NCBI GenBank assembly: GCA_036583965.1 | Contig: JAZBQD010000014.1 | Location: 47,161,990 to 47,225,989, forward strand | Length of the DNA stretch: 64,000 bases | Source: Prunella strophiata | Lineage: Eukaryota > Chordata > Aves > Passeriformes > Prunellidae | Reading direction: 5' to 3' | In this document: positions 1-11,964 of the stretch, piece by piece | How positions within the stretch are numbered: position 1 is the first letter of the stretch | How the letters are laid out: every line of letters starts with the position of its first letter | Translations under genes and position numbers: made by a program | The notes under the pieces: model-generated | The model's input: only the letters and a program-made list of their open reading frames with translations | Database searches by the model: none | What the model was told of the DNA's origin: nothing

Positions 1-97
1 GCTCTTCTTTACAAACAAACATGATGTGTGTTTCATAATTCAATGTCATTTACTAAAAAATCTGTGCCCCTGGAGAGAAGCACTTGCCAAAGGAGGG

Positions 98-235
98 TTT
101 TTTTTGGTTTTTTTTGTTTTGTTTTGTTTTGTTTTGTTTGTTTGTTTTGCTTGTTTATTTGTTTTGTTTATTTGTTTTGTTTTGTTGTTGTTGATGATGA
201 TGCTGTTTGTTAGTGGTTTTTTTGCTTGTTTTTTT
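98..235. repeat. T/G-rich simple-repeat tract
   Basis: Runs of T broken by single G, giving TTTTG, TTTG and TTG units, followed by a short GATGATGAT stretch. The tract keeps forward frames open and makes phenylalanine-, valine- and cysteine-rich pseudo-peptides on the plus strand and lysine/asparagine-rich ones on the minus strand. These are artefacts of low complexity. A similar but separate tract lies at 43134-43310. Confidence 0.9.
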
Positions 236-2261
236 ACTATTAACTCCTCCTCACTTTTAACATAATCATGTGAAATTGCAAGAGCATAACTAACTGTGGT
301 ATCTTTTGGCTGCACTATACTGGTAATTATAAGGATGTGGCAATGTGGAAGCTAGACAGGAGGCAATTGATTCTGAAGGTTGGTTTTTTTTTCCCCATAT
401 TTCTCATAATAATTAATTACCATAAATAATACCAATGCATTTTTAGTTGTACAGTGTTAGAAAATGAGAAACTGTGTCAGAATATGATGGTGCTGAAGAA
501 TTACTCTTGTGGAAGATTTTCTTTTTCTCAAAAGCATGTTAGTTACATCAAGAGATCTCAGTCCACTTTTGAAAAGAGCCATCTAGAGTTCACTGTTAAT
601 GGAATTAGAGAGGAGCCTTATGTAAACCCCAAATTTAGCCCCCTCTATAAGGAGGAAACCTGGATCATGAGCCTGGCTTCCCACTTCGGGCCCATTTCCA
701 TAAAATTCAGAGGGGTTTAGTTCAACATATACTATTTAAGATGCATCTAATTCAAATAGCCTTCTGTAGAGAATCTTCAGGGCATTCATCCTTCCACAAA
801 GAGGTTCTCCATAAAAGCTCTCTCTTTCAAGCCAGATAGCTCCTGTACATGAATAACTTTCACCATAGGAACTCACTGAGGCAGCAAACCCTGATCTTAG
901 TGTCTTTTCAGAAATAACAGGCTCTTGGAACAATATTCTCTAAGTCCCCTTCAGAAGCAATTAACTGCTTCCAGTACACCTGGAGCGTATCAAGCCTGGG
1001 AGAGGCCTTAAAGCTACAGTTCACATTTCACTTCAGTCTGGTAAGAAATCAAATAAAAGGGAGAATTTAAAAAGTTAGCTAATGCTCATTCCATATTTCT
1101 GGTGAGCAAAATATTCATACAAGGTGTGTGCTTCCTTTGGCAAGAGAAACCTATTTCCATCTTAGGAAGCTTCATATTGTATGAATATTTAATTTCCCTT
1201 CACTTCAACTAGAGAAAATGTATAGTAGAACATTTTAAGGGCTTTTCTCAGTTCCAGCTGTGTGATCTACATATCAACATAAGGATCTATGGCATCTGCT
1301 AAAGACTACCTGCTTTCAGAAATGACACAGGTATAGCTATGGTCACCAGCTTGTCACATATCAAGTTATTAAGTGCTAATGATATCTGATGATATACATT
1401 TATTAAAATCACCAAATCAATGACAGCTGTGTCTCTCTCAGCATATGGATGATCTGGAGATAAAAAAAAACCCCATAAAATTATTTATTAATCTCTGAAA
1501 TGTTCAAGTGTATTCTCTGCTGAAGTTTGTGTCTCTCAGACTGTTCCAACTCACAAAGGGAGACTATTACTGGGTGTGAATTTACCCTTCTCTGAGAAGG
1601 TGGGAAAAAAACAAACAGATTTTTTTGAGAATTGAAAAGCAATTAAAGAACATTGAAATCTCTAGTTTTCTTTTAAAACTAGGATAAAGTTTTTGAAAGG
1701 TTCTGGCAGTCAAAGAAGACAAGAAATGTCAGGAGTAAGCACATTTGAGTGTGTGGCATTGAGCTGATGGTTTTCATATGCTGATCCTACCCATGATATC
1801 CCTGTCACATCTGATCACAGTCTAGCTAAAATCATGAAGATGTGGATGAGATAACCCTGAAATAAACATTTTGCTCTTGTAAAACTTCAGGAATCTGAGA
1901 CAGCTAGTATCCATCTAATTGGGAACTAGCAGAAAGAGTAAAATACTTATTCCTAATGTTAAAGAGCCATGACTTACATGCAATGCACTTCAGAATGAAT
2001 GTGCCAGTTCAATCTGTCTGACTTTATTAGCTAATAGAAGCTATAGACAGCAGATCAATCTCTTCCTGGTGAATGGATGAGAACTGACCTGCATTTAATT
2101 ATTGGTCCATAGCTTGCCTTGCAACAAGGAGCATTTATACCTGTTTAAGGACTAGTATGGAGTTTTTTTTCATGCTTTAAAAGCTACATATTAGGTTGAA
2201 ATGATATACTGTGATGCAGAAAACAATGCATGATTGAGGAGTCAATGACACTAAAGGAAAA
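236..2261. other. Unique AT-rich non-coding DNA
   Basis: I see no gene here. The longest frame (88 codons at 454-720) has no recognisable domain, no convincing splice sites around it and no biased composition, so I treat it as chance. No repeat family was recognised. A short A run sits near 1462. Confidence 0.6.
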
Positions 2262-3136
2262 AAACTAAATCAGGAGGAGCTGTCGACTCCCTCAAGGGCA
2301 GAGAGGTCCTGCAGAGAGATCTTGACCAAAAAGAAAGATGGGGAGTCACTGACAGCACGATACGAAGTTGAACAGGGGAAAGTGCTGCATTCTGCATCTG
2401 GGATGGGGCAGCCCTGGATGTATGGACAGACTGGGGAACAAGAAACTAGAAAGCAGTGCTGCAGAAAGGGACCTGGGGGTCCTGGTCTATGCCAGTTGAA
2501 TTTGAGTCAGCAGTGCCCTGGCAGCCAGGAGGGCCAACCCTGTCCTGGGGGGCATCAGGCACAGCATCACCAGCCAGGCAAGGGAGGGGATTGTCCTGCT
2601 CTGCTCTGCACTGGGGCAGCCTCACCTCAAGTGCTGGGAGCTGGTTTGGATGCCACAATATAAGAAAGACATAAAGCTATGAGAGAGCATTAAAAGGAGG
2701 ACCACAAGGATGGTGAAGGGCCTTGAGGAGAAGCTGTATGTGGAGCAGCTGACATCACTTGGTCTGTTCAGCTTGGAGAAGAGGAGAGTGAAAGGAGACC
2801 TCATAGCTATATAAAACTTCCTCCTGACAGGAAGAGGAGGGACAGGCATTGATCTCCTCACTCTTGTGACCAGTGACAGGACCTGAGGGAATGGTCTGAA
2901 GTTGTGTCAGGGGAGGTTTAGGTGGGATATCAGGAAGAAGGTATTTCACACAGAGGGTGTTTGGTCACTGGAATGGGCTCCCCAGGGAAGTGGTCACAGC
3001 ACCAGCCTGACAGAGTTCAAGAAGCATTGGGACAATGCTCTCAGGGACATGATGGGACTTTTGGGGTGTACTGTGCAGGGCCAGGAGGTGAACTGATGGG
3101 TCCCCTTCAACTCAGCATATTATATGACTCTATGAT
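2262..3136 (+). mobile_element. CR1 LINE, 5'-truncated, ORF2 C-terminal part plus 3' end
   Basis: This is a fragment of a chicken-repeat-1 non-LTR retrotransposon, sense on the plus strand. It starts in the segment near GAGGAGCTGTCGACTCCCTC and runs through the classical CR1 blocks. These include AGAAAGGGACCTGGGGGTCC, CTCTGCACTGGGGCAGCCTC, CAGCTTGGAGAAGAGGAG, GTGTCAGGGGAGGTTTAGGT and CTCCCCAGGGAAGTGGTCAC. It ends close to TATGACTCTATGATA, like the short terminal repeat unit of the family. The encoded piece would be the end of ORF2 after the reverse-transcriptase domain. The frame is broken by shifts and stops, so it is dead. The 5' truncation is typical of target-primed insertion. I could not identify a target-site duplication with confidence. 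The 113-codon frame at 2322-2663 is a broken piece of this element, not a gene. Confidence 0.93.
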
Positions 3137-6100
3137 ACAGATAGATATAAAATTTGGGTAGATAAACTTTCATCTGTCATTCCCTAATAGATAATTCTGT
3201 CTGAAACACTGGCTATTCAACTTTAATGTTCTTTGAACATATTTTAAACAGGCACAATATAAATTATATTCCCTTCAATTGGCACTTCTCCTGGGACATG
3301 CATGCCTTAGAGCATTTTTAATAACGTACTGACATTATATGAATGTAATGGAAAACTGTCTATTGTTCTTCCACTGGACAAGGAACACTTTACCTTTATA
3401 AGAGTACCACAATATTTTGTGACTGTTTCTTACAAAAAAGTAGCTCCAGAAGGCTGAGAGCAGAAAGAAAGATTAAGGTGACCATGGTTTTGGGTTTTTT
3501 TTGTTTAATCTTAAGCAATCTGTCAGACTAGGCAAAAGCAAAAGGTCGTATCTCAATATGCACATATGTGTCAACTAAATAAAAATATCAACTTAGCTCA
3601 AAATTTCTTGCTCTTATTGGTAACTCTTCTAAGATTGGCAAGGGATTGCTCTGTACCATTTCAGCACACTCAGGAGAAAACAGAGTCAGTTTGGAAACAT
3701 GGGTGAGGACATGAGTCTCAAGGGTAAAACTGGGAGGTTATTCTCTGAACATGACTGGTAGCTTGAAGAGTAGCATCAGTGTTTTATTGAAATGATTGCT
3801 GTTCTCATCTCTTTTTCTGGTGTTTCAGCAAGGTAAGTAGTTGAGCACTGCCATAATGAAAGTGTTCTGAAGGTACTGCTATGCCAACTCTTCAATTACA
3901 TCTTCTCAATAGATACTGTGTCCTAAATTTAGAAAGGATTTCTTTTTAATCAACAAATAAGTAAAATGGATAACAATTTTTTTGTTGTTGTTGTTGTTCC
4001 TGAAGGTTTACTGTTAGAAGTTTACTGTTACAATGAAACAGGAATAGAGCCAAATACTTAGAAATAGGATTGTAAAAGAGAAGCTGTATAGGAAAAGGAA
4101 TGATATATGGACAGCACAAGACAAACAAAAGAAAAAAAAAAAAGATGGAAAATATTTTAGAGGCCTGAAAATTCATTTCACTATCATGTGGGTCTTGTGC
4201 AGCTGAATGCTCTAGTTGGGTTATTGCATTATTTACACTTGCTAACTTACCACTGCTGGCTCTCTGCTGTGGTCAAGGGCATTAACCTGTGTTAAGCAGC
4301 TCAACCTGAAGGGAGTTCACATCTGAGAACCTCAGGAGAGAAAAGAGGAAATCAATGTCCAGGCAGGAGATAGGTGGCTCCCTTGCCTGGGAGTGCTGAT
4401 AGATACCCTTATGAGTTTTCTACTTTGTGTCATTTCCCTGCTTTCAGTAGATACTATTCTCACAGGCCTATTTCTTCAGGAGCTTCAAGGTAGCCAAAGC
4501 CCACATGCCTGTCACAGGGTTACAGATTCCACAGAGCAGCAGTGTAATTAGCAGCAGTTCAACATTGCAACAATTTACTTTGAAGTCCATTAGGTAGACA
4601 TAGCCTTGTAAATTTATCTCTGAAGACTGGAGAATGGCATACAAAGATAATTATCACAAATGGTGGAAAAAACAGACCAAAAAGATAGTGTCAGGAAAAA
4701 TAGGAGGTCTCAAAATAAAGGAAGTGACCTTGTAGTGTATAAATAATGACAAACATTGGAACAAAGGTTGTGCTTTTATTTTGAGAAATGAGACAAAGCA
4801 CCTGACAATACTCACAGATAAATAGAAGCATAACATCCACAGGGGCCCCAACTGTCAGAGGTCATTCTGGAGTCACATTTTACAAGTCACAGGCTTCAAG
4901 CCTTCTTTGGTAATATTTCAGCAAATAAAACAAAACTGAACTTCCAAGATTTCTCACTAACCGTAGCAGCTATTCATCATTCTAAATCTCTACTGGCACT
5001 TTCAGAGCTTTTCTGTCACAGTCACTGGAGTGGCAGGAAATTCCTGTATGGAGCTTGTCTTTTCACCCAGCAGTTCCAATTACTTCGGTCCTTGACTGTC
5101 GCTTTGACAGCATCGCTTCTGAGCCATCCAGCAATGTGATAAAAATTAGGAAACAACAAAAACAACACTGTGCATTTTGAATAGGATATTTCTTAAAAAG
5201 TGTTTGAATATGTGTGAGTTAATTACCATGCTCCATGGTCATAAACCAGAGCAGATTTCATCATTTGTATTTCTTTTATCTGTAGTCAAGTGTTTCTTCT
5301 TCAAGACCTGTCACAGTAACTGATACAATTTCTCCATGTCTTCCTTGTGAGGCAGAATTAGGATTTTTAAATGTTATTGGAATCATCCTATATATTAACG
5401 AGAACAAATGAATTTTTAAAAATAAACAAGTATTTTCAGAAATTCTTTGATAGTTTTCATTCATCAACACCCCTACATTTTAAATGTGAACTACTTCAGG
5501 TGCACAATTAAAACTATTCTTAAAGTATTAAAAAACCTGAAATAGAAAATAGTCTTCTTTTCATCAGGAAATACTGTTGCTGCTTCTCCACACATGTGCC
5601 ATTAATTAATAGCCTGCATTTTGAGTATAGTCACTAGACTTGCTATTTGAAACAATTCAGTGGAAACAGTTTTTACAATAATAAAATTTATTAATGTACT
5701 TGTGTCCACTGGGCTTGTAAAGACCAATTTCTAGCAGAGTCTGAATAAAACAATGACAGTCCTGCTGAATTCTGTGAAGCCTTAAGACTGAGCTTCCCTT
5801 TGTTAAAAATCAAAATGTGTCAGAAATCTACTGACTCAGAATAAAATTGCAGGTTACAATTTCACCCTTGGGCTTAATCAAACATGTGGTGTAATATCAA
5901 ATTTATTGTGTACTTTTGCTTTGAGCTTTGCTGACATTTCAATGCCATCAGCAGCAGAAATGTCGAAAAATGTGATTGTCTTTTTCTGCATTTGGATATG
6001 GTGCCACAGTTCACCTTGGCTTTAACAAGTTTCATGATATTGTCCATTTTTAAGCTGATAGAGGCCATTTTAAAGATCATATTTGTGTATATAAAGAATC

Positions 6101-6511
6101 TCATATCACACTATGGTTGTTATCATGAACCACTAAAATACTACTTTTGATGTTCTGCCTATATGGTTTATTTTAAAGTCCGCAGTCCTTGATTACCATA
6201 TTTATGAATGCAAAGATTGATAAATGTATAAATAATATGCTGGATATCCTTTTTCCTTTCAGATATTTAATTGCTACATGTTAGACCCCAAAGCACAATT
6301 TTTTTATCTTAATCAAAAAAAAAAAAAAAGAAATAAACCTGTACAAAATGTATACATTCAGTATCATGTTGCAGAAACATATTTTTAAGCAGATAAGAAG
6401 CCTTCAAGTGGCTAGGACATGTGTGTTATGTCCATGCATCTGTGTAATGTATAAAGCAGAGTTTTGAAATCTTATTTTCTTTCTACATTTATTTAGTGAA
6501 AAATGCTGGTC
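3137..6511. other. Unique AT-rich non-coding DNA
   Basis: No gene is visible up to the assembly gap. Small items are a GTT run at about 3980-3998, a 14-bp tandem duplication at 4006-4033 (listed separately) and an A run near 6316-6329. The segment 4210-4500 is somewhat richer in G and C but matches no family I recognise. Confidence 0.6.
4006..4033. repeat. Two-copy 14-bp tandem duplication
   Basis: The units GTTTACTGTTAGAA and GTTTACTGTTACAA are adjacent and differ at one base. This is probably a local slippage event next to the GTT microsatellite. No function is implied. Confidence 0.9.
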
Positions 6512-7011
6512 NNNNNNNNNNNNNNNNNNNNNNNNNNNNNNNNNNNNNNNNNNNNNNNNNNNNNNNNNNNNNNNNNNNNNNNNNNNNNNNNNNNNNNNNN
6601 NNNNNNNNNNNNNNNNNNNNNNNNNNNNNNNNNNNNNNNNNNNNNNNNNNNNNNNNNNNNNNNNNNNNNNNNNNNNNNNNNNNNNNNNNNNNNNNNNNNN
6701 NNNNNNNNNNNNNNNNNNNNNNNNNNNNNNNNNNNNNNNNNNNNNNNNNNNNNNNNNNNNNNNNNNNNNNNNNNNNNNNNNNNNNNNNNNNNNNNNNNNN
6801 NNNNNNNNNNNNNNNNNNNNNNNNNNNNNNNNNNNNNNNNNNNNNNNNNNNNNNNNNNNNNNNNNNNNNNNNNNNNNNNNNNNNNNNNNNNNNNNNNNNN
6901 NNNNNNNNNNNNNNNNNNNNNNNNNNNNNNNNNNNNNNNNNNNNNNNNNNNNNNNNNNNNNNNNNNNNNNNNNNNNNNNNNNNNNNNNNNNNNNNNNNNN
7001 NNNNNNNNNNN
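6512..7011. other. Assembly gap (500 N)
   Basis: There are exactly 500 N characters. The round number may be a placeholder rather than a measured length. Long frames reported across it are produced by the N run and are meaningless. Confidence 0.99.
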
Positions 7012-9149
7012 CTTTTATAAGGCTGATTGCTTTGCAGCAGCAAAGACACAATGCCATGAAAGTAGGCTACTGATGCCAATTTACCATTCCCTTTCTTTTC
7101 TACGGCAATTGTAGTTGGACCAATCTCTCTAGTGTTGCCTAAAGGCACCTTCATGTTACCACAGAGTACCATCTACACTCTCTCCAGGAGACTGTGACTA
7201 ATTTCCTCCTTGTTCACTGCCTGTTCACTGTGCACACAGATTTTTGACAGCCTGTCTTAGATAGTCTTCTAAATTGGCCCAGTTCTGTGCTACAGCCTGC
7301 TGGCCCATGAACCTCTGCTTCACTGTGGTTCTTACAGTCCTTCAGTGACTGCTTTGTGGCTTGTCCCTTGTGCTCACCTCATTCTCAAATCTTTGTGCAC
7401 TTCGCCATGTCTTAGAACCCAGGCTTACAAGAAATAATATCTATTCCAAATGTGGCTCCTACACTATCAGCAACACTCCTTGCAAGCTAAGTTACACCCA
7501 AACAAATCACTTTACAGGATCAAGGCACTAATTTTTAACTGAATGCCTACCAAATGTAACGCCCTTCCCCATTTCTCTGAGGGGACTGATTCACCTTTGT
7601 AACTCTTCCTGTTATGGGCTTTCATTTACCATTCTGACATAATCTAGTGCCTCACTGCATGTTGCTGATGTTTTTGTCAATGTGAAGAATGCGGTGCAAT
7701 TGTTGCAGAAATTGTCTAAGAAACAGAGACCTTAATATGTACCATCTGTTTTACAAAAAAAAAAAGCTCAATGTGGTAATGCATTTGCAATACCAGAAGC
7801 AATATCTCTAAGACATGAAATGAACATATGCTGTCTAAGAGCCTTCAGGCTGACATTGAAAAAGAGAAAAGATAGTACTTCAAGGCAAATATTGTCCCAA
7901 TAGAAAGACTGCCAGAACCAATATGGCTCAGTCTGTTGACAGGTCTCTGGTGAACAACATCTTATAAAGACATGCACATTGCTATGGGTTGTACAGCTCT
8001 ATGCCCCATTTTTTAAGCTTGGAAAAAAAAGTAGAGAACACCTTCACTGTCACACTGGCTATTCTCCTCTTTCAGATCAACAGATGTTGTCAGATGAAGA
8101 CATTCTATCCATTATTCTTTGATTAACTGTTGGTTTTTCGGTTTTTTTTAAATCAAGACAATGAAACTCACACTAGTTTCTTGTACTGGGTTAAGTAAGC
8201 AGCCTGCTCAAAAGGAAAAGACTGAAAGTAGACTCTGCTTTCTACAGTATTTTTTTTTCTTTCCTAAATTAATACATTTTATGCATGAAGATATTTGTGA
8301 TTCTGAAGTTAAAATGGCGTTGAAGCTACAATAGATGGTAATGAATTTTATACATACCAAGAAGATACAGTAATTTTATTTTAAAGTCTGCTATCCTTAA
8401 AGGAAAGGATCTCAGTTATTGTCCTGCTCAGCCACAGTTAATACCAATATAATCTAAAATCTGTATTCTTTTCATAGATGACATAAACAAAAAATGTTGC
8501 ATTATAAAATGGCTCTTTGGGTTATTTTTTATCTTCCATTATATATTAGAAAAAATAATTAATTGATAAGTCACCTCCTCTAATTTTAGCTTAGACATAT
8601 TCTCTGAATCCAAATTTCTGAATTCCAAAACCATTTTGGTTCAGGGGGATTGAGAAGAGGTTAGGCATTTGTTAAATATTTTATACACTAAGATTTGGGT
8701 TTTCAAACTATTCTAGCAAAATGGGTGGTGGGGGGGAAGGGGTGAATCTATTGGAACTGATATATTCTATATATGAATTTGATGTTTCTGTAATAATATC
8801 AATGCCTTTTTTAATGTAAAGGGCTCTAGCCAGATCTTTTCAGAGTTAATACCAGGGTTCTTCCAGCAGTGGTTACTGAAAAATATAGTTTCAAGAAGCA
8901 TCCTGTTTTTTCTGCTTAGACTACTCAGGGGTATTTAAAGATATCAGTTGGTATGTGCATTAATCAGATGATCAAATGTTGAGGTATTTCATGTTACTAC
9001 CTATGTCATAAAAGTTATATCCATCTTAACAGTGAAGGAACACAATGACAACGTTTGTAGACCTAGAACAAACATGATGGAATTTAATGGCATCACACCA
9101 AAAGATTTCTGCAATCACATTAAATTCTTTCAGACAAATGAGGATTCAG
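7012..9149. other. Unique non-coding DNA
   Basis: No gene or RNA gene is visible. Minor low-complexity tracts include an A run near 7755-7766 and a G-rich patch near 8724-8742. The segment 7200-7420 is less AT-rich than its surroundings, but no repeat family or reading frame was recognised in it. Confidence 0.55.
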
Positions 9150-9150
9150 G

Positions 9151-9178
9151 AAATCCACAGCACTTCTTCTGTGGATTT
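9151..9178. repeat. Perfect 10-bp inverted repeat with 8-nt loop
   Basis: AAATCCACAG at 9151-9160 pairs with CTGTGGATTT at 9169-9178, leaving the loop CACTTCTT. In RNA this would be a short stable hairpin. It opens a locally duplicated segment in which ATCCACAG occurs again about 25 bp downstream. Confidence 0.85.
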
Positions 9179-9345
9179 TATTAGATCCACAGGAGGGAGT
9201 CTTTCTGCTATAGATTGTAGATGCTACAATCATGCTAAAGGAGCTTGTAAACAGTGCTTGAGGAAGCTGCCATTCTTTAGATCTCAGAAACTCTGCAGGA
9301 GGTAGCTCTTCCACTACAGATCTTAGAAGCACAGGCTATTCTAAG
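9179..9345. repeat. Diverged local duplication
   Basis: Two blocks of roughly 50 bp, starting near 9189 (CAGGAGGGAGTCTTTCTGCT) and near 9296 (CAGGAGGTAGCTCTTCCACT), share an order of motifs. The order is CAGGAGG, CTTTC or CTTCC, CTATAGAT or CTACAGAT, TAGA, GCTA and CTAA. The blocks look like an old direct duplication, or two copies of a short unknown repeat about 107 bp apart. The alignment was made by eye. Confidence 0.5.
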
Positions 9346-11224
9346 TACAGTATAATTCTAATTAACTACACCATCAATTATGTCAAACAAGGGCACAATC
9401 ACTGACCTTTCACTAAAGGCAAAGCCATCAAAGCAGGTTTTTAAAAACTGTGTAAGGGAGAAGAACCAAAGGAAGACCTCATATCACCATCTCTGGAGAC
9501 TGTGATAGATACAGACATCATAGGAGTGGAGGAACCTGCCAGCTTCCTGGCTGTTTCTCTGTCATGTGGTAAATAGTGTGCTCTGTAATGGGAGGCTTCT
9601 TCCTCACAAATCTATCTAAAGTTCTGCACATTCCAAACATGAATAATCTCAAGACCAACACAGTTTGTTTTATAAGGCTTTTCCTTCTATAATCAGAAAA
9701 ATAAACTAGTTTCAGATAAAAGCTCTTTTTGAAAATGCAACTTTCAACTAAAAGCTGGAGGAAGCAAAACAAAATCATAGAAAACAGTATTTGTTTACAA
9801 AAGAGATAAGAGCAAAAGGCTTTGTTATTCACCTTAGTCACAGCAGTGGTGAATAAAATTATTATTACTTGTATGATGTATACATAAAAAGCTACAGATA
9901 AGCAAACATAATGGTTAACACTAAAAACTGAGCCAAGTTAAACACTGCTGTGGGCAACTTTGGACACTATTTCAAGATCCGTAACATTTAACATGCTTTA
10001 AAATATTGAAACAATTATTCCAGCTTCAATAATTAGTAAATTCACTCTGGAAGAGCCTAACTCTTCCAATTGACTCTAGGGAAACCTAGATTATTTGTTT
10101 AACCTGGATGCCTGCCTTTTAAACTGCTAAAGTAAGATAAAATGAATGATTGTTTGCACTATGAGGAAGAGGCACAAGGCTTAAGCAAGCTCCACTGATC
10201 TTCGCCTTTGTCTTCCTCTATTTAATTCCCATAAATATCTGCTTTTCTGTCTTCTATATCTATATTTTTAAAAAGAGTGGAGAATGTCTTCAGTTTCTTC
10301 AGACAATTTGATGATCATCTTATCCTCTGCTTTGCCAAAATCTCGTATTGCACAACATAGTACAACAGGCTGCTCTGAAATGCTTGAGTCTTGAACTCTA
10401 AATTTCATTATCACAAATAACCAGTATGTGCCTTTCATTTTAAGTAGAACTAGGACTGAGTGTGAGTCTGTTAGACTCAGAGAAAAGTAGGTTTTCTTTG
10501 GAAATCTAGAACAAGAGTTAAAACAAGCCAGAAAGTAGAAGCAAATAAACATATACATATAATTTTTTTTAAAAAAAAAGAAAAGGCTAGCATGATAAAA
10601 TAAGAAAGAGGGCACAAGATAGAAGGATGCCTGTCTATCTAGACACCTCTTTAAACAAGGGAAACTAATAAGCAATTTGATGGCAAACATTCATTTGTAC
10701 TAATGGCTTGTAGATAGGGCTCTTTCCAGGAACAAAGACCAAATAGTGCAGATATATTACTTATGAACCTGTAAATGCTGAGTAACTGCATCCCTAGAAG
10801 TAGGACAGGTGTTCTTTTGATCTAAAAGGAGCATCTATACTTACTGTTATGTGAGAAATATATTCCTGACAGACACATTGCAGTTCTAGGAGAGATTGGT
10901 TAGCATAACTTAAAGGAAAAGTCCTTCCAAACAGTATTCTTGATGTGGACAGCTAAAACTTTCTCTTAGGTTACACAAAGAAGAGTAGAAATTAATAAAT
11001 TTATTGCAAAGAAAGAAGCATGTATATAATCTGTAGTCTGGAATAACTAGAAATATCAATATAAAAATACATTTTTTTAGGCATTGCTTTGATTGAGCAG
11101 ATAATGTTTAAGAATCTGTTCACCCTTCCATTATTATTCCATGATCCAGCATAAGAGGAAGAAAAATGACAAAACTGAAAACCATGGATGCCTCATCAGA
11201 TTTACAGTTGTGCTTTACATTGGT
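9346..11224. other. Unique non-coding DNA before the CCCCT array
   Basis: No gene is recognised. Frames of 107 codons (minus, 9518-9841) and 140 codons (minus, 10268-10690) contain no domain I know. They are rich in F, L, K and S, as expected from AT-rich DNA. Two small adjacent hairpins occur at 10048-10090. Ordinary A and T runs are present near 10563-10580. Confidence 0.55.
10048..10090. repeat. Two adjacent short hairpins
   Basis: TGGAAGAG (10048-10055) pairs with CTCTTCCA (10061-10068) across a 5-nt loop. TCTAGG (10075-10080) pairs with CCTAGA (10085-10090) across the tetraloop GAAA. Both stems are perfect but short. They may be chance. Confidence 0.6.
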
Positions 11225-11729
11225 CCCCTCCCCTCCCCTCCCCTCCCCTCCCCTCCCCTCCCCTCCCCTCCCCTCCCCTCCCCTCCCCTCCCCTCCCCTC
11301 CCCTCCCCTCCCCTCCCCTCCCCTCCCCTCCCCTCCCCTCCCCTCCCCTCCCCTCCCCTCCCCTCCCCTCCCCTCCCCTCCCCTCCCCTCCCCTCCCCTC
11401 CCCTCCCCTCCCCTCCCCTCCCCTCCCCTCCCCTCCCCTCCCCTCCCCTCCCCTCCCCTCCCCTCCCCTCCCCTCCCCTCCCCTCCCCTCCCCTCCCCTC
11501 CCCTCCCCTCCCCTCCCCTCCCCTCCCCTCCCCTCCCCTCCCCTCCCCTCCCCTCCCCTCCCCTCCCCTCCCCTCCCCTCCCCTCCCCTCCCCTCCCCTC
11601 CCCTCCCCTCCCCTCCCCTCCCCTCCCCTCCCCTCCCCTCCCCTCCCCTCCCCTCCCCTCCCCTCCCCTCCCCTCCCCTCCCCTCCCCTCCCCTCCCCTC
11701 CCCTCCCCTCCCCTCCCCTCCCCTCCCCT
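11225..11729. repeat. Perfect (CCCCT)n pentanucleotide array, about 101 units
   Basis: 505 bp of uninterrupted CCCCT on the plus strand, GGGGA on the minus strand. The 5-bp unit contains no stop codon in any phase of either strand, so all six frames stay open and give proline/leucine/serine or glycine/arginine/glutamate repeats. These are not genes. The tract is a pure polypurine-polypyrimidine strand pair with G4 runs every five bases. That predisposes the minus strand to G-quadruplexes, the plus strand to i-motifs, and the duplex to triplex (H-DNA). The left border is abrupt after TTTACATTGGT. Array length in the assembly may differ from the real allele. Confidence 0.97.
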
Positions 11730-11964
11730 TCCCATCTCCCCTTCCCTCCCTTCCCGCCCCCCATCCCTCCCCTTCCCTTCCCTTCACCTCCCTTCCCTTC
11801 CCCACTACCCTCCCTCCCTCTCCCTTCCCTCCCCTTCCCCTCCCTTCCCTCCCTTCCCTCCCCTCCCCCCCCCTCCCTCCCCTCCCCTCCCCTCCCTCCC
11901 CTCCCCTCCCCTCCACTCCCCTCCCCTCCCCCCCTCCCCTCCCCTCACCCTCCCTCCCCCACAC
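11730..11964. repeat. Degenerate pyrimidine-rich tail of the CCCCT array
   Basis: About 235 bp of almost pure C and T on the plus strand with variant units (CCCTT, CCCTCC, CCCAT, CACCT) and very few purines. It adjoins the perfect array only on its right side and ends at CCCACACAAAAAG. It reads as older units that have accumulated substitutions and length changes. Confidence 0.93.

Noticed and set aside
26..315. Hydrophobic F/V/C-rich frames and their lysine-rich antisense
   Set aside because: They come from a T/G-rich low-complexity tract and are not a membrane protein.
6404..7172. Four frames of 174-227 codons across the gap
   Set aside because: The bulk of each is translated N characters and the real flanks are too short to mean anything.
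10268..10690. 140-codon minus-strand frame
   Set aside because: F/L/K-rich composition with an oligo-A/T core, no recognisable domain and no gene context.
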